The notes: generated from the sequence alone by a model not told the origin. Counted from the first letter of the stretch, positions 14,181-22,052 are shown. The stretch: 23,101 nucleotides of DNA from Lawsonibacter sp. (GCA_022793355.1 JAAWCR010000076.1:1-23101), one strand, 5' to 3'. A program made the numbers and translations.

Positions 14181-16050
14181 AGTGCAACACCTCCAGCGCT
14201 TTTTTCGCAATTCCCGCCCCATCCAGAAACAGGTCACGTTTCAGCAGGGCGGCGGCTCCGTGGGTCACAAAGCCTTGGCCGCAGTTGATCAGAATGGCTC
14301 TTGGGGAAAGACCCGCCAACTCCAGCCGGGCAGCCAGCCGCTGTCCGACGCAGCCTTGGGACGCCTGTTCCTCCGCAACCAGCATAACCCTGGTCTTGCG
14401 GACGGACTGCTCCACCAAATCCGAAACCAGGGGGCTGAGCTGATTCAGCTTTATCACCTCCGCTTGAACCCCCTGTTTTTCCAGCAAATCAGCGGCCTCT
14501 AAAATATCATTCATTTCCGGTCCATAGCCAACCAGAGTGATATCGTTCCCCTGGCGCAGTATGGCAGCCGGTCCCTCGCCGGCAGTGCCCATATAGCCGC
14601 CCTCTCCCCCACGGGGATAGCGTACTGCCACCGGGCCGGTTAGCTGAAAAAGCGCCCGCTCCAGCATAACCTCCAGCTCAGCAAAGCTGGCGGGGGCCAA
14701 TACAGTCATATTGGGAATGGTATTCAAATAGGCCACGTCAAATACTCCGTGGTGGGTCTCACCATCGTCCCCCACCAACCCGGCCCGGTCCACACAGAAT
14801 ATCACATGGAGGTTGTCAATAGCCGCGTCATGGAGGAGCATATCATAAGCCCGCTGCAAAAAAGTAGAGTACACCGCAAACACAGGAATCCCCCCCTGCT
14901 TTGCCATACCAGCCGCCATGGAGACGGCGCACCCCTCGGCGATGCCCACGTCGAAAAAACGGTCGGGAAATTTCTGTGCGAAACGTTCAAGTCCTGTTCC
15001 TCCGGTCATAGCGGCCGTGACAGCACAAACCCGGTTGTCCTGCCCGGCCAAGCGGGTCAGGGTCCGCCCAAAGACCGTGGAAAAGTTCTCCCCTGCCTCC
15101 CGCCGGGGCGTTCCGGTAAGAGGGTCAAAGGGCGCAACCCCGTGAAAGGCGTCCGGGTTCTCCTCCGCAGGCAGAAAGCCTTTTCCCTTTACAGTCTTTA
15201 CATGGAGCAGAACGGGCTCGTCTATGTCCTTGGCATACCGCAGAATTTTGGTTAGGAGGGATAGATTGTGCCCATCCACCGGCCCCAAATAGCGAAACCC
15301 CATATTCTCAAACATGCTGCAAGGCAACAGCGCCTGCTTCATCGCCTCCTTCAGCCGATGGGTCACGCGGTAGACCATCCGGCCCAGGGCAGTTGCGTTC
15401 ATAATCCGGCGGTAGTGTTTTTTGAAGGTGAGGTACTGAGGCTTTAGCCGCTGCTTGGCCAGATAGTCCGCTACTCCGCCCACATTGGGCGTGATGGACA
15501 TTCCGTTGTCGTTGAGAATGACCAAAAGCTGCTGACCGCACTTTCCCGCGTTGGACAGCCCCTCGTAGGCCAGGCCGCCGGTAAGGGCGCCATCCCCCAA
15601 CAGGGCGATTACCTTATAGTTCTCCCCCAGGATTGTGCGCGCCCTGGCCATACCCAGCGCCACCGCCACCGAGTTAGAGGCGTGACCGGCAATAAAGGCG
15701 TCGTGAACGCTCTCCCCCGGCTTGGGGAAACCAGCGACGCCGCCGTACTGCCGCAGGGTAGACATTGCTTCCCGACGCCCGGTGAGCATCTTGTGGGTGT
15801 AACATTGGTGCCCCACGTCGAAAACCAATCGGTCCTCCGCGGTGTCAAATACCCGATGCAGGGCCACAGTCAGCTCCACCGCCCCCAGGTTCGAGGCCAG
15901 ATGTCCTCCGGTCTGGGACACATCCTCCACCAGTTCTCGGCGCAGTTGGGCGCACAAAGCCTCTCCCTCCTGGTCGGTCAGTTGGAAGAGGATGGGGTGG
16001 TATGCCGTTTTTTCCTCAGACGTGGTCAAAGCACAATTCCCCCCTGGCAT
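14161..16050 (-). CDS. dxs: 1-deoxy-D-xylulose-5-phosphate synthase
   Basis: A thiamine-diphosphate enzyme of about 629 residues that condenses pyruvate and glyceraldehyde 3-phosphate, the first step of the MEP isoprenoid pathway. His50 (TGGHLASNLG) and His81 (DVGHQCYTHK) are conserved active-site residues. The ThDP/Mg motif runs from GDGALTGG (152-159) to NDNGMSITPNVGG (180-192). The second half carries the pyrimidine-domain segment FFDVGIAEGCAVSMAAGMA with the catalytic glutamate, and the C-terminal transketolase domain. The ATG at 16050 directly follows the ispA stop but has no ribosome binding site; the TTG seven codons further in (16027-16029) follows AGGGGGGAA and may be the true start. 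The gene is coupled upstream to the prenyl synthase and downstream to tlyA. Confidence 0.96.
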   Translation of the reverse strand: MPGGNCALTTSEEKTAYHPILFQLTDQEGEALCAQLRRELVEDVSQTGGHLASNLGAVELTVALHRVFDTAEDRLVFDVGHQCYTHKMLTGRREAMSTLRQYGGVAGFPKPGESVHDAFIAGHASNSVAVALGMARARTILGENYKVIALLGDGALTGGLAYEGLSNAGKCGQQLLVILNDNGMSITPNVGGVADYLAKQRLKPQYLTFKKHYRRIMNATALGRMVYRVTHRLKEAMKQALLPCSMFENMGFRYLGPVDGHNLSLLTKILRYAKDIDEPVLLHVKTVKGKGFLPAEENPDAFHGVAPFDPLTGTPRREAGENFSTVFGRTLTRLAGQDNRVCAVTAAMTGGTGLERFAQKFPDRFFDVGIAEGCAVSMAAGMAKQGGIPVFAVYSTFLQRAYDMLLHDAAIDNLHVIFCVDRAGLVGDDGETHHGVFDVAYLNTIPNMTVLAPASFAELEVMLERALFQLTGPVAVRYPRGGEGGYMGTAGEGPAAILRQGNDITLVGYGPEMNDILEAADLLEKQGVQAEVIKLNQLSPLVSDLVEQSVRKTRVMLVAEEQASQGCVGQRLAARLELAGLSPRAILINCGQGFVTHGAAALLKRDLFLDGAGIAKKALEVLHCGKTPS

Positions 16051-16929
16051 TCAGCGATTTCGGCCGGCCAGCCACCGGGCCAGCCAGGTATGGAAGGACG
16101 GATTATCAAAGGAGCTGAGCGCGTCAATTCCCTGCCGGGTCAGCAGCTCCACCTGAACCGCGCAGCCATCCAGACCAAGGCTGGTGACAAAAGTACTCTT
16201 TTCGTTTATTCTGTCGGATCCCACCGGCTTGCCCAGTTCCTCCTGAGAGCTGGTGACATCCAGCATATCATCCCGGATTTGGAAGGCCCGACCAAGGGCT
16301 TGGGCGTAGGTTCGTACCTGGGCCCGCTGTTCCTCAGTTCCCCCGGCGGCAATACAGCCCAGCTCAGCGGCGGCGGAGATTAGGGCGCCAGTCTTTAGGC
16401 TCTGGAGCAGCTCAAGCTCCTCCCTCTCCAATCCCCGGCCCTCCCCGGCCATGTCCAGCGCCTGACCGCCTACCATGCCGGCGGATCCGGCGGCATGAGA
16501 CAGGCATTTAACTGCCTCCACAATCCGGCCTGCGGGCAAATCGGCCCGCGTGAGCTGGTCAAAAGCGGCGGTCAGCAGGGCGTCTCCCGCTAATATCGCG
16601 GTAGCCTCCCCATAAACCACATGGTTGGTGGGCCGTCCCCGGCGCAGCTCGTCATCGTCCATGGCAGGCAAATCATCGTGAATCAAGGAATAGGTGTGGA
16701 CCATCTCTGCGGCGCAGGCAAAGGGTAGAGCCGCCTGCACATCCCCACCGCACAGGCGGCAGGTCTCCAGCGTGAGGATAGGACGAATTCGTTTCCCTCC
16801 GGCCAGCAGTGAATATTCCATAGCCTCCTGTAAGTCGGCGCAGCGGGGCTCCGCGACAAACGCATTTTTCAAATATTCCTCAATCAGCACAAGGTCTTGG
16901 GTCATTCTGTCTGTAAAGCTATTTTCCAT
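16051..16929 (-). CDS. ispA: Polyprenyl diphosphate synthase (farnesyl/geranylgeranyl type)
   Basis: A trans-prenyltransferase of about 292 residues that joins isopentenyl diphosphate to allylic diphosphates. The first aspartate-rich motif is in DDLPAMDDDELRRGRPTNH and the second in QIRDDMLDV; both bind the Mg-diphosphate groups. LAGGKRIRPIL, typical of the family, lies near residue 45. Product chain length cannot be read with confidence, but the gene position beside dxs, xseA and xseB is that of the farnesyl diphosphate synthase ispA. A GTG at 16938 extends the frame by three codons, but it lies two bases from GGAGG. The ATG at 16927-16929 has GGAGG 11 bases upstream and is used here. It follows the xseB stop by one base. 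Confidence 0.93.
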   Translation of the reverse strand: MENSFTDRMTQDLVLIEEYLKNAFVAEPRCADLQEAMEYSLLAGGKRIRPILTLETCRLCGGDVQAALPFACAAEMVHTYSLIHDDLPAMDDDELRRGRPTNHVVYGEATAILAGDALLTAAFDQLTRADLPAGRIVEAVKCLSHAAGSAGMVGGQALDMAGEGRGLEREELELLQSLKTGALISAAAELGCIAAGGTEEQRAQVRTYAQALGRAFQIRDDMLDVTSSQEELGKPVGSDRINEKSTFVTSLGLDGCAVQVELLTRQGIDALSSFDNPSFHTWLARWLAGRNR

Positions 16930-16930
16930 G

Positions 16931-17167
16931 TCAGTCACTGCCTCCGAAAGCCTCCTCTACCACTTCGCCGTCCTTTCCGGCGGTAAGAAGGGTTACCTTC
17001 TGCTCCGCCTCGTCCAGTTGTCTGGTACACTCCCGAAGCAACTTAGCCCCTTCCTCAAAGAGGGCCATCGCCTCTTCCAACGGAGCGTCTCCCTTCTCCA
17101 GCAGAGCCACAATCTCCTCCAGACGGGCCATGGAACCCTCAAAATTCAGCTTCTTTTTCGCGGCCAT
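16931..17167 (-). CDS. xseB: Exodeoxyribonuclease VII small subunit
   Basis: A 78-residue helical protein that pairs in several copies with XseA to form the single-strand exonuclease. It shows the family signature: LNFEGSMARLEEIVALLEKG with two long helices rich in Glu, Ala and Leu (LEEAMALFEEGAKLLRECTR). The ATG has AAAAGGAGAAGGGAG upstream and lies 18 bases after xseA. Length is typical. Confidence 0.96.
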   Translation of the reverse strand: MAAKKKLNFEGSMARLEEIVALLEKGDAPLEEAMALFEEGAKLLRECTRQLDEAEQKVTLLTAGKDGEVVEEAFGGSD

Positions 17168-17185
17168 AGGCGCTCCCTTCTCCTT

Positions 17186-18445
17186 TTACAATATCTTACA
17201 GTCCACGCAGCCGTCCGACAGGGTCAGCTTCAGACGATTTCCTGACGCGGCCTCCTTTACTGAGGTCAGTACCGTTCCATCCTCCCGCTGCGCGATGGCG
17301 TAGCCCCGGCCCAACACCTTCAGGGGGCTCATGGCGTCTAAGGAGGCGGCCAAGGCGTTCAGCCGATCCCGCCGCTTCGTGACTTCACGTTCCGCCCCGT
17401 TAGGCAGGGCACCGGAAAGAACGGTCAACCGCTCCCGCTGGCTGGAGGCGCTGTTTCGCAGGCCATGGGCCAGCCGGCTGCCCTGAAAGTCCAGCAGCAT
17501 CCGCTTCTCCCGGAAATAGGAAACGGGGTCCGTTATAGGACGGCTGTTGGACAGCCGGTCCAAAAGCTGCCGGCAGCGGTTTAGCCTGACGGCCATGCTT
17601 CCCTCCAGCCGATCCTTTCCGCCCAACAGAACAGCATAGATTTCGTTCTGGTCGGGCACTGCCAACTCGGCGGCGTTAGAAGGGGTGGACGCCCGCAAAT
17701 CGGCCACAAAGTCGGCGATGGTTACGTCGGGCTCATGGCCTACGGCGGAGATAACAGGGGTGTCGGCATCGTAGATGGCCCGGGCTACTACCTCCTCATT
17801 AAAGGCCCACAGATCCTCCATGGAACCGCCCCCGCGGCCGGTGATGAGCAGATCAGCTACCTGTTTCTGGTCCGCCCAACGGATGGCAGCGGCGATCTCC
17901 TGGGGCGCCTCCGCCCCCTGGACCCGCACCGGGATCACCTTAACCTCAGCCAGAGGCCACCGGACCCCTAAAATACGAATCATATCCCGAACCGCCGCAC
18001 CGGCAGGCGACGTAATCAGGGCAATTTTCCCAGGGAATTCCGGAATAGGTTTCTTGTGGGCCGGATGGAAAAGCCCCTCTCTGGCCAGTTTTTCCTTCAT
18101 CTGTTCAAAGGCCAGCGCCATATCCCCCACCCCTTCGGGCGTAAGGCGAGCACAGTAGAGCTGATACTGCCCGTCGCGCGGAAAGACGGTCACCCGTCCG
18201 GCGGCAATCACCTGCATCCCGTTCTGAGGGCGGAATCGCAGAGACTGGGCATCTCCCCGGAACATGACGCACCGCAAAGCGCCTTCCCCATCCTTCAGCG
18301 TAAAATAGTGGTGCCCGGAGGGGTACATTTTGTAGTTGGACAGCTCCCCCCGCACCAGCAAACTGGACAACAGCCGGTCTCGGTCCATCATACTTTTCAA
18401 ATACTGTCCCACCTGGCCGGGGGTCAGTATGGTACTTTCCCTCAT
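17186..18445 (-). CDS. xseA: Exodeoxyribonuclease VII large subunit
   Basis: A 419-residue catalytic subunit of exonuclease VII, which degrades single-stranded DNA. Residues 1-100 are the OB-fold tRNA_anti-like domain (LLVRGELSNYKMYPSGHHYF). The nuclease domain holds GKIALITSPAGAAVRDMIRI, then the glycine-rich LLITGRGGGSMEDLWAFNEE and SAVGHEPDVTIADFVADLRA with STPSNAAE. The C-terminal part is coiled-coil-like, ending in GRGYAIAQREDGTVLTS. The frame is open 53 codons further upstream, inside the TsaD-like gene, but the ATG at 18443-18445 overlaps that gene's stop (TGATG), follows GGGAGGAAAG and gives the normal N-terminus. Confidence 0.95.
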   Translation of the reverse strand: MRESTILTPGQVGQYLKSMMDRDRLLSSLLVRGELSNYKMYPSGHHYFTLKDGEGALRCVMFRGDAQSLRFRPQNGMQVIAAGRVTVFPRDGQYQLYCARLTPEGVGDMALAFEQMKEKLAREGLFHPAHKKPIPEFPGKIALITSPAGAAVRDMIRILGVRWPLAEVKVIPVRVQGAEAPQEIAAAIRWADQKQVADLLITGRGGGSMEDLWAFNEEVVARAIYDADTPVISAVGHEPDVTIADFVADLRASTPSNAAELAVPDQNEIYAVLLGGKDRLEGSMAVRLNRCRQLLDRLSNSRPITDPVSYFREKRMLLDFQGSRLAHGLRNSASSQRERLTVLSGALPNGAEREVTKRRDRLNALAASLDAMSPLKVLGRGYAIAQREDGTVLTSVKEAASGNRLKLTLSDGCVDCKIL

Positions 18446-19389
18446 CAACTTTCCTCCCTGTGGGCCGCCTCCAGCGCCCGCCACGTGAGGACAGCAGTAC
18501 CCATTGCGTTGTCCGTGGAAAATTGGGGCTGGGCAAAAACCGCCCCACACAGGGAACTCAATCCCTCTCGCAGCTGTGAGTTCGAGGCCACTCCCCCGGA
18601 ACAAAGAACCGGCAGACCGGGATACCTCCGCTGCGCTTCCTCAGTAGTACGCCACACCACATTGGATACCGCATCAATGGCAAAGCGGGCAATGTTGGCT
18701 TTCTTCTCCCCCTGCTCCACCAGCTTCTTTACCTGGTTTTCCATTCCAGACAGAGAGAACGTCAGATCCTTCTGCTTGACCCTCGGTTCGTAACAGGCAT
18801 CCGCCTGGGCATACAGCCCGTCCAGCGCTTTGCCCGCCGGGAATTGCAGCCCCAGCAGCACACCCGTACGGTCAATAAGCTGTCCGGCGGACAGGTCGCT
18901 GGTGCCGCCGATAATTTCGGCTGTCACTGTAAAGCGTTCCGGCTTTACAAGAAGTAATTCCGTCGTTCCTCCTGACAGGTGCCAGGCCAAAAAGGGAGCG
19001 TCCAGCATCTCCAGCCGTCCAGCGGACCAGGCGGCGGCAGCTAAGTGACCCTGTTGGTGGGAATGGGAGTAAAAGGGAACCTTTAAAGCGGCGGCGATTC
19101 CCCGCCCCTGGGATTCTCCGGCCAAAAAACAGGGCATGTAGGAGCCCTCCACTGCCCTCGGCCGGGTGGAAGCGCCCACCGCCTCGATTTCAGCCAGCTT
19201 TCCCTCCTCGGAGAACCGCTCCAGCAGTTCGGGCATCCGTTTCACATGCTGAAACAGCGCGTTGCTCTGCCGCAGCCCCAACTCGCCGGGCCGCACATCC
19301 AGCAGATGGCTGGCATAATCCCCTGCCGTTCCGTCAAAGACGGCGGCGGAAGTGGTATAGTTGCTGGTATCCAGTCCTAAAACAAGCAT
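18445..19389 (-). CDS. TsaD/Kae1-like (O-sialoglycoprotein endopeptidase family) paralogue
   Basis: A 314-residue protein of the ASKHA/Kae1 fold. It begins MLVLGLDTSNYTTSAAVFDG, as in TsaD, and keeps the metal-binding pair His111 and His115, but inside SHSHQQGH rather than the usual HHxEGH. The later WHLSGGTTELLLV and CSGGVASNSQLREGL are the nucleotide-binding loops. It is about 25 residues shorter than true TsaD, which makes the t6A base of tRNAs. I therefore call it a paralogue, of a kind often placed between nusB and xseA in Clostridia, with no established function; the genuine tsaD should be elsewhere. It starts on the nusB stop (TAATG) and ends on the xseA start (TGATG). Confidence 0.85.
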   Translation of the reverse strand: MLVLGLDTSNYTTSAAVFDGTAGDYASHLLDVRPGELGLRQSNALFQHVKRMPELLERFSEEGKLAEIEAVGASTRPRAVEGSYMPCFLAGESQGRGIAAALKVPFYSHSHQQGHLAAAAWSAGRLEMLDAPFLAWHLSGGTTELLLVKPERFTVTAEIIGGTSDLSAGQLIDRTGVLLGLQFPAGKALDGLYAQADACYEPRVKQKDLTFSLSGMENQVKKLVEQGEKKANIARFAIDAVSNVVWRTTEEAQRRYPGLPVLCSGGVASNSQLREGLSSLCGAVFAQPQFSTDNAMGTAVLTWRALEAAHREES

Positions 19390-19874
19390 TATTCCTCCGC
19401 CCTCTTCTTCTCCGGTTTCGGCGGGGTATCCTCAAACTCCGTGCGGACAAAGGAGCCTAAAATGCCGTTGAGGAAGGACACCACCTCAGCTGGTTCATAC
19501 TTTTTAGCAATCTCCACCGCCTCGTTAATCGCGGCGGCGTTGGGGATATCTGGCATGTAGAGCACCTCATACATCGCCGTGCGCATAACCGCCGCCGCCA
19601 TACGGGGGATACGGGCGAAGGACCATCCCACCGAGTAACGGCTGATACAGTCGTCCAACTCTGGCCCGTGAGAAAACACGCCCTGAACCAGGTCCCGTAT
19701 GTAGCGTTCCTGCTTCTCATTGGGGAACTGCTCATAGAGGGCCAGCTCCTCCGACAGCTCCTGAAACCTCTCCCGGGTCAGCTCAGCGTCCAGGACCTCC
19801 TGTGCGCTGCGGGTGTCAAATCCCAGGGAAAAAATAATGTGCACTGCAATCTCTCTTGCGCTGCTTCTTGTCAT
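19389..19874 (-). CDS. nusB: Transcription antitermination factor NusB
   Basis: A 161-residue helical RNA-binding protein that works with NusE, NusA and NusG in rRNA antitermination. It begins MTRSSAREIAVHIIFSLGFD, like the usual AR..A...L, and ends with the signature PNAAAINEAVEIAKKYEPAE followed by VVSFLNGILGSF. The open frame reaches 26 codons further upstream, but the ATG at 19872-19874 follows GGGAGG by seven bases and gives the family N-terminus. The C-terminal tail (TPPKPEKKRAEE) is a short charged extension. It is the first gene of the long operon to recN. The usual asp23-like gene is not present upstream. Confidence 0.94.
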   Translation of the reverse strand: MTRSSAREIAVHIIFSLGFDTRSAQEVLDAELTRERFQELSEELALYEQFPNEKQERYIRDLVQGVFSHGPELDDCISRYSVGWSFARIPRMAAAVMRTAMYEVLYMPDIPNAAAINEAVEIAKKYEPAEVVSFLNGILGSFVRTEFEDTPPKPEKKRAEE

Positions 19875-19916
19875 AGGTACAGCCTCCCATTTATCGGTCC
19901 ATAATCTTTCTAGAGT

Positions 19917-19945
19917 ATTATATACATGAATATACAAAAAGAAAA
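19917..19945 (-). promoter_or_regulatory. Possible promoter of the nusB - recN operon
   Basis: On the minus strand a perfect -10 box TATAAT (19917-19922) lies 43 bases before the nusB ATG. The -35 position 17 bases upstream reads only TTTTCT, so recognition may be weak or assisted. No better candidate was seen in 19875-20060. Confidence 0.4.
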
Positions 19946-20063
19946 GCCCCATTTTAAAAATCTTTTTAAGCTATCATTTCCTTCCTGATTCTGGCCGATA
20001 TATAAAAAACGTCCGCACAACTGACGGTTGCTCTGAATTTTAGTCCATGCAACGGGGATGCGG

Positions 20064-20092
20064 TTTACTTTCGGGCGTGCACTTCTTACAAT
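20064..20092 (+). promoter_or_regulatory. Probable promoter of the decayed XRE regulator
   Basis: A -35 box TTTACT (20064-20069) and a -10 box TACAAT (20087-20092) are 17 bases apart, 17 bases before the ATG of the dead regulator. The promoter still looks intact although the gene is not. Confidence 0.5.
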
Positions 20093-20109
20093 GAACGGGG
20101 TGAGCATAT

Positions 20110-20493
20110 ATGGAGTTGAAGAAAAAGCTTTCCCAACTGCGAAAGGCCCGGGGGCTGACACAGCTGGAGCTGGCCGAGGCCCTAAAGGTCTCTCGCCAAG
20201 CCGTGTCAAGATAGGAGGTGGGAACGGCAGTCCCCTCGCTGGAAAACCTGATAGCCCTGAGCAATCTATACAATGTGACACTGGAATACCTGATTCATGA
20301 CGAGCTTGGGCTGGCGGAATGCAGCTAGGCAGTGCATGTCCGTATAGGCAGCAACCGGCAGAGGGTCCCTGCGTTCGGGTATCTGATTTCCGCCATCTTA
20401 CTTTTGGCTTTCGCCGCTGGGGTGCTGATGCTTCGCCCCAAAATTCGTGTCGCAAAGAGGCACTGGATACCATGTTTAATATGGGCATCCTAA
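20110..20493 (+). pseudogene. Dead membrane-anchored XRE regulator with two in-frame amber codons
   Basis: The frame begins at the ATG at 20110 as a textbook XRE helix-turn-helix: MELKKKLSQLRKARGLTQLE, then LAEALKVSRQAVSR. At codon 35 (20212-20214) a TAG replaces the near-invariant tryptophan (SRQAVSR-W-EVG); the frame then continues normally with EVGTAVPSLENLIALSNLYN and VTLEYLIHDELG. A second TAG is at codon 73 (20326-20328). Beyond it, in the same frame, codons 88-108 encode one hydrophobic segment (AFGYLISAILLLAFAAGVLM) followed by LRPK, the layout of XRE regulators with a C-terminal membrane anchor. Both stops can arise by single transitions (TGG to TAG, CAG to TAG). The first stop leaves only part of the DNA-binding domain, so the gene is almost certainly non-functional. 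Confidence 0.85.
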
Positions 20494-20686
20494 CTCGGGA
20501 GCAACGCAACTTTTTTACGGCGTCAAGGAGATAACCTGGGCCGCTGGGCAGACAGAATTTCGTGAGAGGCCGCTGGAAGAGGGGTTCATGAATCGAGAAG
20601 CGCAGTTGGAACAGGAGCTCTACCGCCTGTCTCCTCTGGCCAAATCGGTGACGCTGGACGACCTCTTTTCCTGGCTGGAACAATAA
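20480..20686 (+). pseudogene. Unidentified open frame, probable gene remnant
   Basis: A 68-codon plus-strand frame ends at the TAA at 20684-20686. It reads GVKEITWAAGQTEFRERPLE, then EGFMNREAQLEQELYRLSPL and AKSVTLDDLFSWLEQ. The composition looks like a real soluble, helical protein end. The only ATG inside is at the FMNRE position (about 20588) with no ribosome binding site except a weak GAAGAGGGG nearby, and would give 32 residues. It is in a different frame from the dead XRE gene just upstream, so it is either a frameshifted continuation of that gene or the tail of another lost gene. A terminator follows at once, which supports its having been transcribed on the plus strand. Confidence 0.4.
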
Positions 20687-20691
20687 GAAAG

Positions 20692-20720
20692 CAGGGACGC
20701 CTGAGCGTCCCTGTCTTTTT
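20692..20720. terminator. Bidirectional terminator
   Basis: A perfect nine-base-pair stem CAGGGACGC / GCGTCCCTG (20692-20700 with 20705-20713) with a CTGA loop lies between the plus-strand remnant and the convergent cell wall hydrolase gene. On the plus strand it is followed by TCTTTTTAT, on the minus strand by CTTTCTTATT, so it can end transcripts from both sides. Confidence 0.85.
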
Positions 20721-21762
20721 ATCCGTAGAACTTGTGTCCGCCAATGGTGGCAATATGCCGCTTGTTGCGGGCGGCCCAGCTGGTAGCACCAGAATCGAAG
20801 TACAGCGCGCCCTTCGTCTCCTCCACCTCTCCCCCGTCCATCACCAGCTTGGCGGCAATGATGCTGGACTCAGAGGGTTCCGTAGCGGCCAGGACCCCGG
20901 ACTTGTAGGTGCTGAACTGGTTTTTCTGTGCCAGCACCCCCTCTACCGTGTCCGGAAAAATGGGGTCGGCCACCCGGTTGAGCACAACGTTGCCCACGGC
21001 CATCTGGCCCTCCATGGGCTGGTTTCCGCTCTCCCGGAAGATGACCCGGGACAGCCAAAATAAATCATCCTGATTATAGTAGCTGTCGCCGGGCTGAATC
21101 GCGCCGGAGCCCCGGGTTACCGTGACCACACCGGTGGCGCCGTCATAGCCTACGGAGGCGCCGAAGGCCTCAGCCACCACGCGCAGGGGGACGGAGAGCT
21201 GACCTCCCTCGCTCACTTGAACCAGCTCAGGTACATAGAGATACCGGCCATTGGCCTCGATATAGAGCTGGCCCACCCGAGCGTTGATGGACAGCGACCC
21301 TGTGGTAACCGTCACATTTTTGCCGTCCCAGGTAATCTGGACCGTGGGGTCCAGCAGCTGAGACATGGCTCCCAAGGAAACATAGGTGGTACTGCCGTGC
21401 ATCCGTTTCCCCAATGTAACAGGCGCAGGCTGCCCGTCAATGAGCAGGCTGGGGTCGCCGGTAACCGCAGGGGCGGAAGCGTCGCTGGAGCTGGATTCGG
21501 AGGCCTCGTCGTCGTCCTTCATACTGCCGGAACCGACGCCTACAGCGTCTCCCAGAGAATCGGCGCCCACTGCGGCGGCAATCCCCTGTGCGAATTGTAC
21601 GTTGAGCGATTTCGCTTCAGTATCAAGTACCGTCCCGCTGAGAACGGCACTCTCCTCCTCTGCCAAGAGGGCGGAAGCCGGGTCCTTTGGAACCGCAGCA
21701 GCGCCCATCAGGAGGAGCATGGCAAAGACGCCCAGCACAGCGGAGAAAAGCTTGCGTTTCAA
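20719..21762 (-). CDS. Exported cell wall hydrolase, SleB-type catalytic domain
   Basis: A 347-residue secreted protein. The N-terminus is a signal peptide (MKRKLFSAVLGVFAMLLLMG, then AAAVP). Residues about 80-100 are an acidic, serine-rich linker. Residues about 105-225 are a copper amine oxidase-like N-terminal domain (VSLGAMSQLL; VPLRVVAEAFGASVGYDGAT), common in clostridial envelope proteins. Residues about 232-347 are the Hydrolase_2 (SleB/CwlJ) domain: WLSRVIFRESGNQPMEGQMA, with the likely catalytic glutamate in FRESGNQ, and GNVVLNRV, then KNQFSTY. Such enzymes are lytic transglycosylases or related hydrolases of spore cortex or vegetative wall. The frame allows a GTG at 21771, but AAGGAG touches it; the TTG at 21760-21762, eight bases after AAGGAG, is the proper start. 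Confidence 0.92.
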   Translation of the reverse strand: MKRKLFSAVLGVFAMLLLMGAAAVPKDPASALLAEEESAVLSGTVLDTEAKSLNVQFAQGIAAAVGADSLGDAVGVGSGSMKDDDEASESSSSDASAPAVTGDPSLLIDGQPAPVTLGKRMHGSTTYVSLGAMSQLLDPTVQITWDGKNVTVTTGSLSINARVGQLYIEANGRYLYVPELVQVSEGGQLSVPLRVVAEAFGASVGYDGATGVVTVTRGSGAIQPGDSYYNQDDLFWLSRVIFRESGNQPMEGQMAVGNVVLNRVADPIFPDTVEGVLAQKNQFSTYKSGVLAATEPSESSIIAAKLVMDGGEVEETKGALYFDSGATSWAARNKRHIATIGGHKFYG

Positions 21763-21795
21763 TGTCTGCACTCCTTTTCGTTTTTTGGTACGCTT

Positions 21796-21843
21796 TTGTC
21801 AGAATTATGACAACTAAAAGCAACGGTCTGTTACTTTTGTAAC
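21796..21843 (-). promoter_or_regulatory. Two palindromes in the leader of the cell wall hydrolase gene
   Basis: TTGTCA-GAATTA-TGACAA (21796-21813) has perfect six-base arms. GTTAC-TTTT-GTAAC (21830-21843) has five-base arms and lies across the predicted transcription start; a third GTAAC half-site is at 21850-21854 beside the -10 box. They are candidate operators or small RNA hairpins; no regulator is identified. Confidence 0.4.
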
Positions 21844-21846
21844 CAC

Positions 21847-21875
21847 ATTGTAACTAATTTAAACTTTCATTGCAA
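21847..21875 (-). promoter_or_regulatory. Promoter of the cell wall hydrolase gene
   Basis: On the minus strand a -35 box TTGCAA (21870-21875) and a -10 box TACAAT (21847-21852) are 17 bases apart. The predicted leader is about 78 bases long. This looks like a vegetative promoter rather than a sporulation one. Confidence 0.65.
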
Positions 21876-21995
21876 GGGCAAAACTGCCTATAAATCCTCT
21901 TGTAGCTCCACATACTTTGTACTATATTTACAAGAATATTGCCGTCGCACCCAGTTTTCCCCAATCCCAGTCAACACCTGACAAAAGGTGTGCGC

Positions 21996-22040
21996 ATAAA
22001 ACAAAGCCCTCTCCCAGCCCTAAACAGCCAGAGAGAGGGC
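21996..22040 (-). terminator. Terminator of the DUF951 - radical SAM transcript
   Basis: On the minus strand GCCCTCTC (22033-22040) pairs with GAGAGGGC (22006-22013) around a partly paired internal loop, followed by TTTGTTTTATG. It lies 13 bases after the radical SAM stop. The gap from here to the hydrolase promoter shows no further gene. Confidence 0.75.
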
Positions 22041-22052
22041 ACTGCCGTGGCA

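Noticed and set aside
19910..20683. Minus-strand open frame of 257 codons
   Set aside because: It lies antisense to the dead XRE regulator and the remnant tail, has no family features and shows proline/serine/arginine-rich shadow composition.
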